Below the pieces are notes generated by a model. The model made no database searches. It was not told the DNA's origin and saw only the letters and a list, made by a program, of their open reading frames with translations. From NCBI RefSeq assembly GCF_051209875.1, contig NZ_JBNTQY010000001.1:5580001-5644000 (forward strand): a stretch of 64,000 nucleotides of DNA. Direction: 5' to 3'. Origin of the DNA: Emticicia sp051209875. Its GTDB lineage: Bacteria > Bacteroidota > Bacteroidia > Cytophagales > Spirosomataceae. This document shows, one piece after another, positions 24,546 to 32,813 of this stretch. A program made the position numbers and the translations under genes. Each line of letters opens with the position of its first letter. Position 1 is the stretch's first letter.

Positions 24546-25745
24546 ATGATAACAGTCGAAGAAGCCGAGCGATTAATTTTAGAAAATAAAATTGATATTT
24601 CCACCGAAAAAGTGCCTATTGAACTTGCTTTAGGCCGAATATTAGCCGAAGATTTTTGTGCTGATCGAGAGTTCCCACCCTTCAATCGAGTAATGATGGA
24701 TGGCATTGCGATTCAATTTGCTCAGTTAAAAGAAGGAAAAACCACTTTTGAAATTGAAGCAACTGCCGCCGCAGGAAGCCCACAAAAAATACTTCAAAAT
24801 AATCAGAACTGTATAGAAGTAATGACGGGAGCCATGCTGCCGATCAATACAGACATGGTTATTCGTTATGAAGATTTGTCAATTTCTGGAAAAACTGTAC
24901 AAATAGCAGCTAACATTTCAGGGTTTTCGGAAAGACAAAATATTCATCCACAGGGTTCAGACCGAAAAACAGGTGATATAATTGTACCCAAAGGTCGAAA
25001 AATTTCACCTGCTGAAATTGGTGTTGCGGCTACAATTGGAAAAAGCCAAATTTTGGTTCAAAGAAAACTCCGTGCGGTGGTTATCTCAACAGGCGAAGAA
25101 ATTGTGCGTATTACTGAAAATCCTCTACCCCATCAAATACGAACCTCGAATGGTTTTGCTTTACAGGCTTCACTCAAAAACTGGGGTCTTGAAACAGAAA
25201 ATGTGCTTTTACCCGATGATCAAGAAGTTATCGAGTCAAAAATTGCAGAATTTACCCAAACTTTCGATGTATTGATTTTAAGTGGTGGAGTTTCAGCTGG
25301 CAAGTTTGACTTTGTACCACAAGCTCTTGAAAATCAAGGGGTTAAAAAGCTTTTTCATAAGGTTTCGCAACGCCCAGGCAAGCCCTTTTGGTTTGGAAGA
25401 GCTCGTAATGGAACACTTGTTTTTGCCTTACCTGGCAATCCTGTATCTACTTTTATGTGCTTGAATCGCTATTTTAAAAAATGGTTGGATACTTCGCAAG
25501 GAATTGAAAGTCAGCAGTTAATGGCCGAATTGACTGAAGATTTTAAGTTCAAACCTGAGCTTACATTCTTCTTGCAAGTCAAACTCACATACTCTTCTAC
25601 GGGAAAAATATTGGCAACGCCAGTAGAAGGCCACGGCTCTGGTGATTTAGCCAATTTAGTAGAAGCTGATGCTTTTCTCGAATTACCTTTAGAGAGAAAT
25701 TTATTTATGAAAGGAGAGGCTTTTAAGGCTTTTATATACCGTTAG
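24546..25745 (+). CDS. moeA: Molybdopterin molybdotransferase
   Basis: 399 residues, normal MoeA length. Visible are VEEAERLILENKI, GRILAEDFCADREFPPFNRV, the MMDGIAI segment, IEVMTGAMLP, RKLRAVVISTGEEIV, ILSGGVSAGKFDFVP (the MogA-like molybdopterin-binding SGGxSxG motif) and TLVFALPGNPVSTFMCLNRY (the PGNPVS motif). It inserts molybdate into adenylated molybdopterin in the cytoplasm. It belongs with moaA at 33.4 kb and xdhC at 19.8 kb. It is divergent from the glycosidase/SUMF1 gene and convergent with the NamZ-like gene, separated by a palindrome. Confidence 0.96.
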   Translation: MITVEEAERLILENKIDISTEKVPIELALGRILAEDFCADREFPPFNRVMMDGIAIQFAQLKEGKTTFEIEATAAAGSPQKILQNNQNCIEVMTGAMLPINTDMVIRYEDLSISGKTVQIAANISGFSERQNIHPQGSDRKTGDIIVPKGRKISPAEIGVAATIGKSQILVQRKLRAVVISTGEEIVRITENPLPHQIRTSNGFALQASLKNWGLETENVLLPDDQEVIESKIAEFTQTFDVLILSGGVSAGKFDFVPQALENQGVKKLFHKVSQRPGKPFWFGRARNGTLVFALPGNPVSTFMCLNRYFKKWLDTSQGIESQQLMAELTEDFKFKPELTFFLQVKLTYSSTGKILATPVEGHGSGDLANLVEADAFLELPLERNLFMKGEAFKAFIYR

Positions 25746-25753
25746 CTAAGATA

Positions 25754-25784
25754 TTTGTGCCACACCTTCGAGGTGTGGCACAAA
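25754..25784. terminator. Perfect palindrome, probable bidirectional terminator
   Basis: TTTGTGCCACACCT, loop TCG, then the exact reverse complement: 14-bp stem, 3-nt loop. It lies 9 bp after the moeA stop, in a convergent gap, and shares TGTGCCACAC with the palindrome at 15753-15785. Confidence 0.8.
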
Positions 25785-25796
25785 TGCTCTGAGAAA

Positions 25797-27026
25797 TTAA
25801 GGATAAATCAAATACTTCTTTCTTAAAGTCTTAAAGTTAGTCAAACCTGGCTCCCAACTTTTACGAATTTCTACTTCTGAAATACCGTCAATGATTTGTT
25901 GTTTGAACTTTTCCGTTCCTGCCAGTTTATTAATATCTCCCATTTGTTTACTTTGGGTTTTGTCAAAGAATTTATCTTTTAAAGGATACGCTTTGTAAAG
26001 TTCCATCATCCATGAAAGATTGATTTGTCGGCTTTTTCTGAGAATGTTCGTATCATATTTTCTCAAATCAAGTCCAAAACAATCCTCATTTTGGTGGAGA
26101 GGTGTTTCGCTCATGCCTTGAATACTTACTGGTTTAAAACTAAAATCATATTTACCTTTTAATGCTGGAGCTCCCAAAACTGTAAACGGAATGTATGTTC
26201 CACGGCCTTGACTCAAAATTGTACCTTCAAACAAACAAGTGCTTGGATAAAGTAAAATAGATTGTTGAGAATTAAGATTGGGCGATGGAAAAACTGGCAA
26301 GTCATACGACATATCGTGGTTATAATTGGCAATCTTAATCACACGAATCTTACATTGTAGATTATTCGGTAGCCAACCTTCGCCGTTTATCATTTGAGCA
26401 AATTCACCAATTGTTAGGCCATGAGCAATCGGAATCGGGAACATGCCAATGCCAGAATATAGTTCTTTTTGCAAAATTGGGCCATCTACCAAATAGCCAT
26501 TAGGGTTTGGTCTATCTAAAATGATTAATTCCTTGTTAAATTCCGCACAAGATTCCATTACATGAGCCAGTGTGTTGATATAGGTATAAAACCTCGCACC
26601 CACATCTTGAATATCGAAAATCATAATATCAACATCTGCTAAATGCTCTTGGGTAGGTCTTTTAAATTTCCCATATAATGAAATAATCGGAATGCCTGTT
26701 TTTTGGTCAACTTCATTATTCACTTTTGCTCCAGCACTGGCATTGCCACGAAAGCCATGCTCAGGTCCAAAAACTTTTACGATATTTACACCTAAACTCA
26801 ACAAACTATCAACGCTTGTTTTTTTTCCAATTATTGATGTTTGATTAACCAACATTCCAACCCTTTTTCCTTTCAAAAGAGGCAAATACGCTGATATTTG
26901 GTCGGCTCCTGTAATAGTAATTTTATTCGTAGAAACAGTATGTTTATTTGCAACATGTTTTTGATTACAGGCAAATAACATGATAATACTTATTGAAATA
27001 AACAAGGTCAAAAGAGGATTTTTCAT
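25797..27026 (-). CDS. NamZ-like exo-beta-N-acetylmuramidase (DUF1343) lipoprotein
   Basis: 409 residues. The N-terminus is a lipoprotein signal with a lipobox at IIMLFAC (Cys20). The DUF1343 family pattern follows: GKRVGMLVNQTSIIGKKTSV, VKVFGPEHGFRGNASAGAKV, IPIISLYGKFKRPTQEHLAD, DIMIFDIQDVGARFYTYINT, LIILDRPNPNGYLVDGPIL and GRGTYIPFTVLGAP. In Bacillus subtilis, NamZ (YbbC) of this family releases terminal MurNAc from peptidoglycan fragments, and its gene clusters with murQ and nagZ. Here the equivalents are scattered across the window. Anchoring to the outer or inner membrane on the periplasmic side is expected. Confidence 0.88.
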   Translation of the reverse strand: MKNPLLTLFISISIIMLFACNQKHVANKHTVSTNKITITGADQISAYLPLLKGKRVGMLVNQTSIIGKKTSVDSLLSLGVNIVKVFGPEHGFRGNASAGAKVNNEVDQKTGIPIISLYGKFKRPTQEHLADVDIMIFDIQDVGARFYTYINTLAHVMESCAEFNKELIILDRPNPNGYLVDGPILQKELYSGIGMFPIPIAHGLTIGEFAQMINGEGWLPNNLQCKIRVIKIANYNHDMSYDLPVFPSPNLNSQQSILLYPSTCLFEGTILSQGRGTYIPFTVLGAPALKGKYDFSFKPVSIQGMSETPLHQNEDCFGLDLRKYDTNILRKSRQINLSWMMELYKAYPLKDKFFDKTQSKQMGDINKLAGTEKFKQQIIDGISEVEIRKSWEPGLTNFKTLRKKYLIYP

Positions 27027-27206
27027 AATTTTAAAATTCGTTCTAGATAAAGTGATTGTGTATTTTATTAAAATCTAATTAAAGAAAATAGTAAGCCAAA
27101 ATTACTATATCTATGTAATATTATGTTATTTTAATGGAATAAACTCATAATTTGGTCATGCGACTTTCATTCTTTACCTTTTTTCAATACTTTTGAGTAA
27201 AATTCT

Positions 27207-27629
27207 GTGATAAAAGTGAAAACAATAAAAGAACGAACCACGAGAATACCTGTTGTGCCGCCAAAAGGCAGTCGTGATGAACGCAAAGAGCTTTTGCAAG
27301 AATCAGTTAATAAGTATTTGGAAGCTATTGAAACGCAAATTGGTGACTTAAAAAAAGTTGGTAAAAATACACTTGTCATTGGTGGAGTCATTGTGGCTGC
27401 TTATGCTTTGACCGAACTTTTATTGCCTGCTGCGAATAAACAATCGAGCAAAACATTGTCCAATAATGCTTTGCCAGTTGTTGTTGAGGACGAAAATGAC
27501 GAAGAAGATTCGATGATTTGGTCGGCCTTAAAAGGTGCTGCAATGTCGCTTTTGCTGACTATTGCGAAAGATAAATTATTAGGACTAATGGAAAACATGA
27601 ACACCAATAATGCCGAATCTAATTCTTGA
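27207..27629 (+). CDS. Hypothetical single-span membrane protein upstream of GGGP synthase
   Basis: 140 residues from a GTG at 27207; a second in-frame GTG (27216) is also possible. Not recognised. The basic N-terminal region includes VPPKGSRDERKELLQESV and a helical stretch (YLEAIETQIGDLKKVG), then one hydrophobic span (NTLVIGGVIVAAYALTELLL, about 54-73), an acidic stretch (EDENDEEDS) and a second amphipathic or hydrophobic segment (ALKGAAMSLLLTIAKDKLLG). Its 3' end overlaps the GGGP synthase start by 20 bp, implying translational coupling and possibly a membrane-lipid-related role, which is inference only. Confidence 0.7.
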   Translation: MIKVKTIKERTTRIPVVPPKGSRDERKELLQESVNKYLEAIETQIGDLKKVGKNTLVIGGVIVAAYALTELLLPAANKQSSKTLSNNALPVVVEDENDEEDSMIWSALKGAAMSLLLTIAKDKLLGLMENMNTNNAESNS

Positions 27630-28368
27630 TAAAATACACACCAATACACAATTACAAAGAAAATCTTTAGCTGTTTTACTTGATCCTGATAAAGTAGAGA
27701 TTGAAAGTTTTGATGACTTCCTATTTACTTGTGTCGAAAATCAAGTTGATTTTTTCTTTGTTGGTGGAAGTCTCATTTCAAAAAATATCATTGGTGAAAT
27801 AGTTGAAAAAATTCATTCTAAAACCAATATTCCCGCCATTATTTTTCCTGGGAATAGCCTCCATATTGAGTCATCGGCTGATGCGATTTTATTACTTTCA
27901 CTTATTTCTGGAAGAAATCCTGATTTTTTGATCGGTCAACATGTAGTTGCTGCACCTCTACTTAAACAAAGTAACTTAGAAATATTACCAACTGGTTATA
28001 TGATAGTTGATAGTGGCCGACCAACTACCGTTTCATATATTAGTAATACAACACCTATCCCACATGATAAAGCTGATGTAGCTGTCTGTACAGCGATGGC
28101 TGGCGAAATGTTGGGTTTAAAACTCATTTATTTGGATGGTGGAAGTGGGGCAATGCATCCCGTCTCACCAAAAATGATTCGTAGTGTTCGAGAAAATGTA
28201 AGCATTCCTGTGATTGTGGGTGGTGGAATTAATTCTATTGAAAAAGCCCAAGCTGCTCTCGAAGCAGGTGCAGATGTGATTGTCATTGGAAATGCTTTCG
28301 AGAAAAATCCTTCTTTGCTTCCTACTATTTCGGAAGTTGTTCATTCTTTCAACTTAACAATTGTTTAA
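27610..28368 (+). CDS. Geranylgeranylglyceryl phosphate synthase (PcrB/GGGPS family)
   Basis: 252 residues. It is a TIM-barrel of the GGGPS group: SLAVLLDPDKVEIESFDDF, VDFFFVGGSLIS, IPAIIFPGNSLHIESSADAI, LLLSLISGRNPDFLIGQHVV, ILPTGYMIVDSGRPTTVSYI, LIYLDGGSGAMHPVSPKM and the phosphate-binding VPVIVGGGINSIEKAQAALE and GADVIVIGNAFEKNP. The family transfers a polyprenyl group to glycerol-1-phosphate, the first committed step to archaeal-type ether lipids; Bacteroidota members are known to carry group II enzymes with unclear end products. No glycerol-1-phosphate dehydrogenase is in the window. It is in an operon with folK, whose start directly follows the stop. Confidence 0.9.
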   Translation: MPNLILDKIHTNTQLQRKSLAVLLDPDKVEIESFDDFLFTCVENQVDFFFVGGSLISKNIIGEIVEKIHSKTNIPAIIFPGNSLHIESSADAILLLSLISGRNPDFLIGQHVVAAPLLKQSNLEILPTGYMIVDSGRPTTVSYISNTTPIPHDKADVAVCTAMAGEMLGLKLIYLDGGSGAMHPVSPKMIRSVRENVSIPVIVGGGINSIEKAQAALEAGADVIVIGNAFEKNPSLLPTISEVVHSFNLTIV

Positions 28369-28860
28369 GTGAAACGCAAAAAAGTCTATCTCGGCTTGGG
28401 TTCTAACATGGGGAATCGAGAAGAAAACTTACAAATCGCTCAAGGCTTTATTGAAGAAAAATTTGACACAATCACCTCATTATCAAACATTTATGAAACA
28501 GCCGCTTGGGGACTTACAGAACAAAATGCTTTTTTAAATCAAGTCATTTGTATCGAAACAACCTTTCCTCCAACTGAAGTTTTGCAGATTGTTTTAGAAA
28601 TAGAAAAGTCGATGGGGCGAATACGTGAGCAAAAATGGGGAGCAAGAATCATAGACATTGATATTTTATATTATTCCAACAAGATCATTACACTACCACA
28701 TTTAAGTATTCCTCACCCATTTATCCAAGAACGTCGTTTTGTTTTAGTTCCTCTTTGCGAAATTGCAGGGGAGTTTATTCACCCAAAACTCCAACAAACA
28801 AATCTTGAACTATTAGAAAAATGTCAAGATTCAGGAGAAATCAAGGTGTTTCATGAATAG
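28369..28860 (+). CDS. folK: 2-amino-4-hydroxy-6-hydroxymethyldihydropteridine pyrophosphokinase
   Basis: 163 residues, normal for HPPK. The start is a GTG immediately after the GGGP synthase TAA with no spacer. Family motifs are YLGLGSNMGNREENLQIA, NIYETAAWGLTEQNAFLNQV and the catalytic WGARIIDIDILYYSNKII (the xRxxDxDIL metal-binding Asp pair), with LSIPHPFIQERRFVLVPL. It pyrophosphorylates 6-hydroxymethyl-7,8-dihydropterin in folate synthesis. folP is not adjacent. Confidence 0.95.
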   Translation: MKRKKVYLGLGSNMGNREENLQIAQGFIEEKFDTITSLSNIYETAAWGLTEQNAFLNQVICIETTFPPTEVLQIVLEIEKSMGRIREQKWGARIIDIDILYYSNKIITLPHLSIPHPFIQERRFVLVPLCEIAGEFIHPKLQQTNLELLEKCQDSGEIKVFHE

Positions 28861-28951
28861 TTTTTGTCCAATTTTTAGGTAAAAAATCCAATTTTTTTTG
28901 AAATTTGTCGTTTTAAAGAAAGTGTAAAAATTGCTATCATTTATTACAAAG

Positions 28952-29935
28952 ATGAAACTTCATAAAAAAACATATATTTATTCGTTAATCTGTTTTTATA
29001 CATTGTTGCTTGTTTTTGAAACAACAGCACAAGTACCGCAGGCAAAGAGAAAAGGCGATAAAGATTATAAAAAGGAAACAATTCAAGAGAAGTTAGACAA
29101 GCTACCCGTAGGTGTGACCACGCCAAAAGCATCAGCTTCTTTGCCAGGAGGTAACAATATTTCGAGCCTTGATGATGCCAAAAAATTTGCCACTGAAACC
29201 CTTCCAGATTTAGGTTTAAAAATTTCAAAAACCTTCAAAGATGTAAAAAAAGAGCTAAAATCTCTTAAAAAAGAGTTTAATGGAAGAGACTACGAAGGTT
29301 TGAAGGTTCAAAAGCAATTGATTCGGCAAGGAAGTGGTAATAGTTTGACTTTCTTTGAGTTTTATACCTTAAAAGAATTTACGCAACCAAACCCTTATAA
29401 TCGACACCTTTTTTGGTTCGACCATAAAGCCAACCGCATAGTAGAAGGTACGGGTAGAGACCGAGAAACCAATGATTTGATGCACGGCCCTTATAAAAAA
29501 TATCTTGGGGATTTAGTTGTTGAAGAAGGTTGGTATTATCTTGGTACAAAGGATGGCCGTTGGGAAACCTATGATAAAAATTATAATTTGCTGAATAAAG
29601 AATATTATAATAGAGGATTTTATGAAGATTCTGAAATAAGCTATTATGATGAAAAACAATCAAAAATTAAGGAAGTAAAGCCCAAACTTTATGGAAAAGT
29701 TACGGGGGAATATTTTCTCTTCAACGAAAGTGGAACACTTGCCGAGCAAGGTTTTATGGACGATAGTGTAAAAGTAAACAAGTGGATTGAATATTATCCA
29801 ACAGGTAATCGTCGTAAAAAAGAAATACAATTTGGAAAAGATTGCTATGATACTTCATTTGAATCGTACGTTTTATATGAATACGATGAAAGAGGAAAAA
29901 TAACTTTTGAATCGCCTAAAATCAGAAAGAATTAA
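28952..29935 (+). CDS. Secreted protein with MORN-like (YwqK-type) repeats
   Basis: 327 residues from the ATG at 28952; an in-frame TTG at 28931 would place seven residues before the signal peptide and is less likely. Signal peptide MKLHKKTYIYSLICFYTL to about residue 27 (ETTAQ). The middle is lysine-rich. The second half carries MORN_2-type repeats such as HGPYKKYLGDLVVEEGWYYL, GTKDGRWETYDKNYNLLNKE, GEYFLFNESGTLAEQGFMDD and KWIEYYPTGNRRKKEIQFGK. Such proteins are common in Bacteroidota and exported; no function is known. It is a single gene 91 bp after folK. Confidence 0.7.
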   Translation: MKLHKKTYIYSLICFYTLLLVFETTAQVPQAKRKGDKDYKKETIQEKLDKLPVGVTTPKASASLPGGNNISSLDDAKKFATETLPDLGLKISKTFKDVKKELKSLKKEFNGRDYEGLKVQKQLIRQGSGNSLTFFEFYTLKEFTQPNPYNRHLFWFDHKANRIVEGTGRDRETNDLMHGPYKKYLGDLVVEEGWYYLGTKDGRWETYDKNYNLLNKEYYNRGFYEDSEISYYDEKQSKIKEVKPKLYGKVTGEYFLFNESGTLAEQGFMDDSVKVNKWIEYYPTGNRRKKEIQFGKDCYDTSFESYVLYEYDERGKITFESPKIRKN

Positions 29936-29981
29936 AATTGTAAGAAAATCTTGTTTTACTTTTTTTTTCTGTTTTTTTCAT

Positions 29982-29989
29982 TAATTTTG
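29982..29989 (+). promoter_or_regulatory. Candidate -7 promoter box for aat
   Basis: TAATTTTG (TAnnTTTG), 22 bp upstream of the aat ATG. Upstream sequence is T-rich without a clearly spaced -33 element. Confidence 0.4.
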
Positions 29990-30011
29990 TTTTGCTACTT
30001 CGACAATATTA

Positions 30012-30626
30012 ATGACAACACTCAGTCCTGACGATTTAATTTACGGTTATATAAATGGCATCTTTCCGATGGCTGATTCGGATGGAACACTATATTGGTA
30101 CTCACCCGACCCACGTGCGGTTATCCCAATAGAGACCTATAAACCACCAAAGTCGCTTCGCCCAATATTGAATAAACAGCTTTTCGAAGTACGAATTAAC
30201 CATAATTTTGAAGGTGTGATGCGTGGTTGTGCTGTTGCTCGGCATGATTCAGAAGACACGTGGATTTCCGAAGAAATCATTGATGCTTACACTGGTTTAA
30301 GCAAAATGGGATTTGCTCATAGTGTAGAAGCATACTTAAATGATAAACTTGTTGGTGGTCTGTATGGTGTTTCGATAGGTGCTGCTTTTTTTGGCGAATC
30401 TATGTTTTATACAGAACCTAATGCCTCGAAAGTTGCATTTCACCATCTCATACAAATACTAAAACATCAGGGATTCCAACTGCTTGATACACAATTCATC
30501 AATGATAATGTAAGGCGTTTCGGTGCAATTGAAATCCCAAAGTTTCAATATTTAAATCTTCTCAAAAAAGCTACCACCAAAAAAGCTCGTTTTACTGAAT
30601 TAGAAGTTGAACACCTATTTAATTAA
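30012..30626 (+). CDS. aat: Leucyl/phenylalanyl-tRNA--protein transferase
   Basis: 204 residues. Family features are DDLIYGYINGIFPMADSDG, LYWYSPDPRAVIPIE, RINHNFEGVMRGCA, DTWISEEIIDAYTGLSKMGF, AHSVEAYLNDKLVGGLYGVS, IGAAFFGESMFYTEPNASKV and LLDTQFINDNVRRFGAIEIP. It adds Leu or Phe from aminoacyl-tRNA to N-terminal Lys or Arg, marking proteins for ClpS/ClpAP. It is convergent with the DsbD-like gene (6 bp between). A second candidate aminoacyl transferase (ATE/Bpt-like) is at 62.7 kb. Confidence 0.95.
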   Translation: MTTLSPDDLIYGYINGIFPMADSDGTLYWYSPDPRAVIPIETYKPPKSLRPILNKQLFEVRINHNFEGVMRGCAVARHDSEDTWISEEIIDAYTGLSKMGFAHSVEAYLNDKLVGGLYGVSIGAAFFGESMFYTEPNASKVAFHHLIQILKHQGFQLLDTQFINDNVRRFGAIEIPKFQYLNLLKKATTKKARFTELEVEHLFN

Positions 30627-30632
30627 GGGCTA

Positions 30633-32006
30633 TTACTTATAATTTTTCAAGCCTTCGTCTAAAAACTTAATAAAATCTTCTTTTGAAGAGTAGCCAATTG
30701 GTTGTTTTACAATAGATTTTCCCGTAGCATCTTCAATAATATAATAAGGCTGAGCATTGTTATTATACTTAGTAATTTCAATATCCATATTTTTATCTCC
30801 AACTGTCGTTTTCAATTCATCATCATATTTGGATGTATATTGCTTTTCTTTAGGCAGATCTTTTTTGTCATCGACATACAAAGAAGCTATCACAAAATCA
30901 TTTTTTAATTTTTCTAAAACATCTGGTTTTGACCAAACATTTTCTTCCATCTTACGGCAATTGGCACAAGCATAACCTGTAAAATCAATAAAAAGTGGTT
31001 TTCCTACTTCTTTTGAGTAAGCCAAAGCATCATCATAATCATAAAAACCTTGAAGGTCATGTGGTAAAGCTCTTAGTTTTGACCCATCGGCAACCACAGC
31101 ACTTAAAGTCTTAGGAGGTAAAATTCCTGACAGCAAGCTCAATTCTTTTCCTTGAACAATTCCTGGAATCATGTAGGCAGCAAGAGCAAAAAATACTGCT
31201 GAAAACCCGATTCGTTGAAAATTATATTTTTTCACTTTCGTGTCTTTTGGTAAACGAATAATTCCAAGAATATAAAGGCCGATTGCTGCAAAAATGATTA
31301 TCCAAATACCCAAGAAAAGGTTGCGAGAAATATAATTAAAGTGATAAGTCAGGTCAATATTACTCAAAAATTTGAGGGCCAAAGCAAATTCTAAAATTCC
31401 AAAAACTGCTTTCATTTCATTCATCCAACCACCTGATTTGGGCAAACTTTTTAACCATTGCGGAAACAAAGCAAGCGAAGTAAAAACAATGCCAAAAGGT
31501 AATCCAAATGCCAACATACCCCAAAGTGGCCGCCAAACTTCGCCTTTTGCTGCTATAATTAGCAAAGAGCCAACAAAAGGGGCAGTACAAGAAAATGAAA
31601 CAACAACAAGCGTAAGTGCCATAAAGAAAATACCAACAAGTCCTCCTCGCTCCGACATTCTATCAATATTATTAACCACATTATGTGGCAACACTATCTC
31701 GAAAGCTCCCAAAAGTGAAATACCAAAGATGATAAAAATGACAAAAAATATCAGATTAGGAATCCAGTGAGTACTAATAAAATTAAGAAATGGAGCCCCA
31801 AAAACGGTGGCAACCAAGCCAATCAAGCCAAAAACTAACATGATTGATAATCCATAAAAAGTTGCCTTACTTGTGCCTTGCGATTGTTTCGTAAAAAAGC
31901 TTACCGTCATAGGCATAATCGGATAGATACAAGGCATAAAAATAGAAGCAAAACCCGCCAAAAAAGCGGTTAAAAGAAAACCGAGAAGAGAGGTACTTTC
32001 TTGCAT
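30633..32006 (-). CDS. DsbD-like thiol:disulfide interchange protein (CcdA-type core plus thioredoxin domain)
   Basis: 457 residues from the ATG at 32006. An upstream in-frame start at 32045 lies inside the PPIase terminator hairpin, so I reject it. Eight or so membrane segments form the CcdA/DsbD core (FLAGFASIFMPCIYPIMPMT with the redox Cys, and VVVSFSCTAPFVGSLLIIAA with the second Cys). The C-terminal 125 residues form a thioredoxin-like domain with the active site CANC (FTGYACANCRKMEENVWSKP). It carries reducing power from the cytoplasm to periplasmic thiols, or serves cytochrome c maturation. The N-terminal DsbD-alpha domain is absent, as is common in Bacteroidota. Confidence 0.9.
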   Translation of the reverse strand: MQESTSLLGFLLTAFLAGFASIFMPCIYPIMPMTVSFFTKQSQGTSKATFYGLSIMLVFGLIGLVATVFGAPFLNFISTHWIPNLIFFVIFIIFGISLLGAFEIVLPHNVVNNIDRMSERGGLVGIFFMALTLVVVSFSCTAPFVGSLLIIAAKGEVWRPLWGMLAFGLPFGIVFTSLALFPQWLKSLPKSGGWMNEMKAVFGILEFALALKFLSNIDLTYHFNYISRNLFLGIWIIIFAAIGLYILGIIRLPKDTKVKKYNFQRIGFSAVFFALAAYMIPGIVQGKELSLLSGILPPKTLSAVVADGSKLRALPHDLQGFYDYDDALAYSKEVGKPLFIDFTGYACANCRKMEENVWSKPDVLEKLKNDFVIASLYVDDKKDLPKEKQYTSKYDDELKTTVGDKNMDIEITKYNNNAQPYYIIEDATGKSIVKQPIGYSSKEDFIKFLDEGLKNYK

Positions 32007-32043
32007 AAAACTGTGTTTCTGGTTAAGTGTACTTTTAATGAAC

Positions 32044-32083
32044 AAAAAACTGCTTGAAAATATTTCATTTCAAGCAGTTTTTT
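32044..32083 (-). terminator. Terminator after the cyclophilin gene
   Basis: Sixteen-nt perfect arms (AAAAAACTGCTTGAAA and its reverse complement) around an 8-nt loop; flanking A and T runs make it work on either strand. It lies 20 bp past the PPIase stop and overlaps the upstream alternative start of the DsbD-like gene. Confidence 0.85.
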
Positions 32084-32102
32084 ACAAAAGTTTTGCCAAA
32101 TA

Positions 32103-32546
32103 TTAAGCTACTTCTTCAATTACGTTTATTTTATGGATTTTATCTCCTTGACGAATCTCATCAACTACATCTAGTCCTTCAACTACTTTACCAAAGCAAG
32201 TATGATTACGGTCTAAATGTTGTGTATTGGAACGATTATGGCAAATGAAAAACTGTGAACCACCAGTATTGCGTCCACGATGAGCCATTGAAAGAACGCC
32301 CTTATCATGGTATTGATTATTTCCCGTCAATTCACATGGAATAGTATAGCCTGGGCCTCCAGCACCCGTACCAGTTGGGTCACCACCTTGAATCATGAAA
32401 TTAGGAATCACACGATGAAAAATCAAACCATCGTAAAAACCTTTTTTAGCTAATGTAATAAAATTGTTGACTGCAATAGGAGCATCTTGCTCATAAAATT
32501 CGATAAGCATTGTGCCCTTATCGGTAATCATTTCTGCCTTTAACAT
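32103..32546 (-). CDS. Cyclophilin-type peptidylprolyl cis-trans isomerase
   Basis: 147 residues, a minimal single-domain cyclophilin without a signal peptide, so probably cytoplasmic. It shows TDKGTMLIEFYEQDAPIAVN, FYDGLIFHRVIPNFMIQGGD (FHRVI with the catalytic Arg), GTGAGGPGYTIPCE, GVLSMAHRGRNTGGSQFFIC (SQFFI) and LDRNHTCFGKVVEGLDVVD. It catalyses proline isomerisation in protein folding. Single gene with a strong terminator. Confidence 0.95.
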   Translation of the reverse strand: MLKAEMITDKGTMLIEFYEQDAPIAVNNFITLAKKGFYDGLIFHRVIPNFMIQGGDPTGTGAGGPGYTIPCELTGNNQYHDKGVLSMAHRGRNTGGSQFFICHNRSNTQHLDRNHTCFGKVVEGLDVVDEIRQGDKIHKINVIEEVA

Positions 32547-32654
32547 ATTGTTTTATTTGAAATTTGGTAATATTATTATTTTGTTTAAAATTTCTTTTTT
32601 GCAAGAGAAACCTTCCTGATCTTTCATTAAATAAGTTGAAAATATTGTATTTCA

Positions 32655-32813
32655 CTAAGCAAAAACCAATTCTTTTTGCTTAGAAACATTTAATTTTTTA
32701 CTTTCTTTTTTTTCATTTTTAATTATTTCGGAAAGTTGCGATTTTTCAGTTTCGTTTAGCCCCTGACCTGTTACAGTAAATACGACACCTTTGGGTTCTT
32801 TTACAATTTTCAT
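32655..32813 (-). CDS. Small 52-residue ORF coupled to the GNAT gene
   Basis: Not recognised. The ATG at 32813 overlaps the TGA of the preceding GNAT gene in an ATGA arrangement, and the frame runs to a TAG at 32655. The product is MKIVKEPKGVVFTVTGQGL followed by a charged helical segment (NETEKSQLSEIIKNEKKESK) and KKLNVSKQKELVFA. The N-terminal third looks like a short beta-hairpin, the rest like a lysine/glutamate-rich helix. The 4-base overlap is good evidence that it is translated with its partner. It may bind or modulate the GNAT protein, but this is inference. Confidence 0.65.
   Translation of the reverse strand: MKIVKEPKGVVFTVTGQGLNETEKSQLSEIIKNEKKESKKLNVSKQKELVFA

Noticed and set aside
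31372..31770. 132-codon plus-strand ORF opposite the DsbD-like gene
   Set aside because: Fully within a well-supported coding gene; composition is not protein-like.
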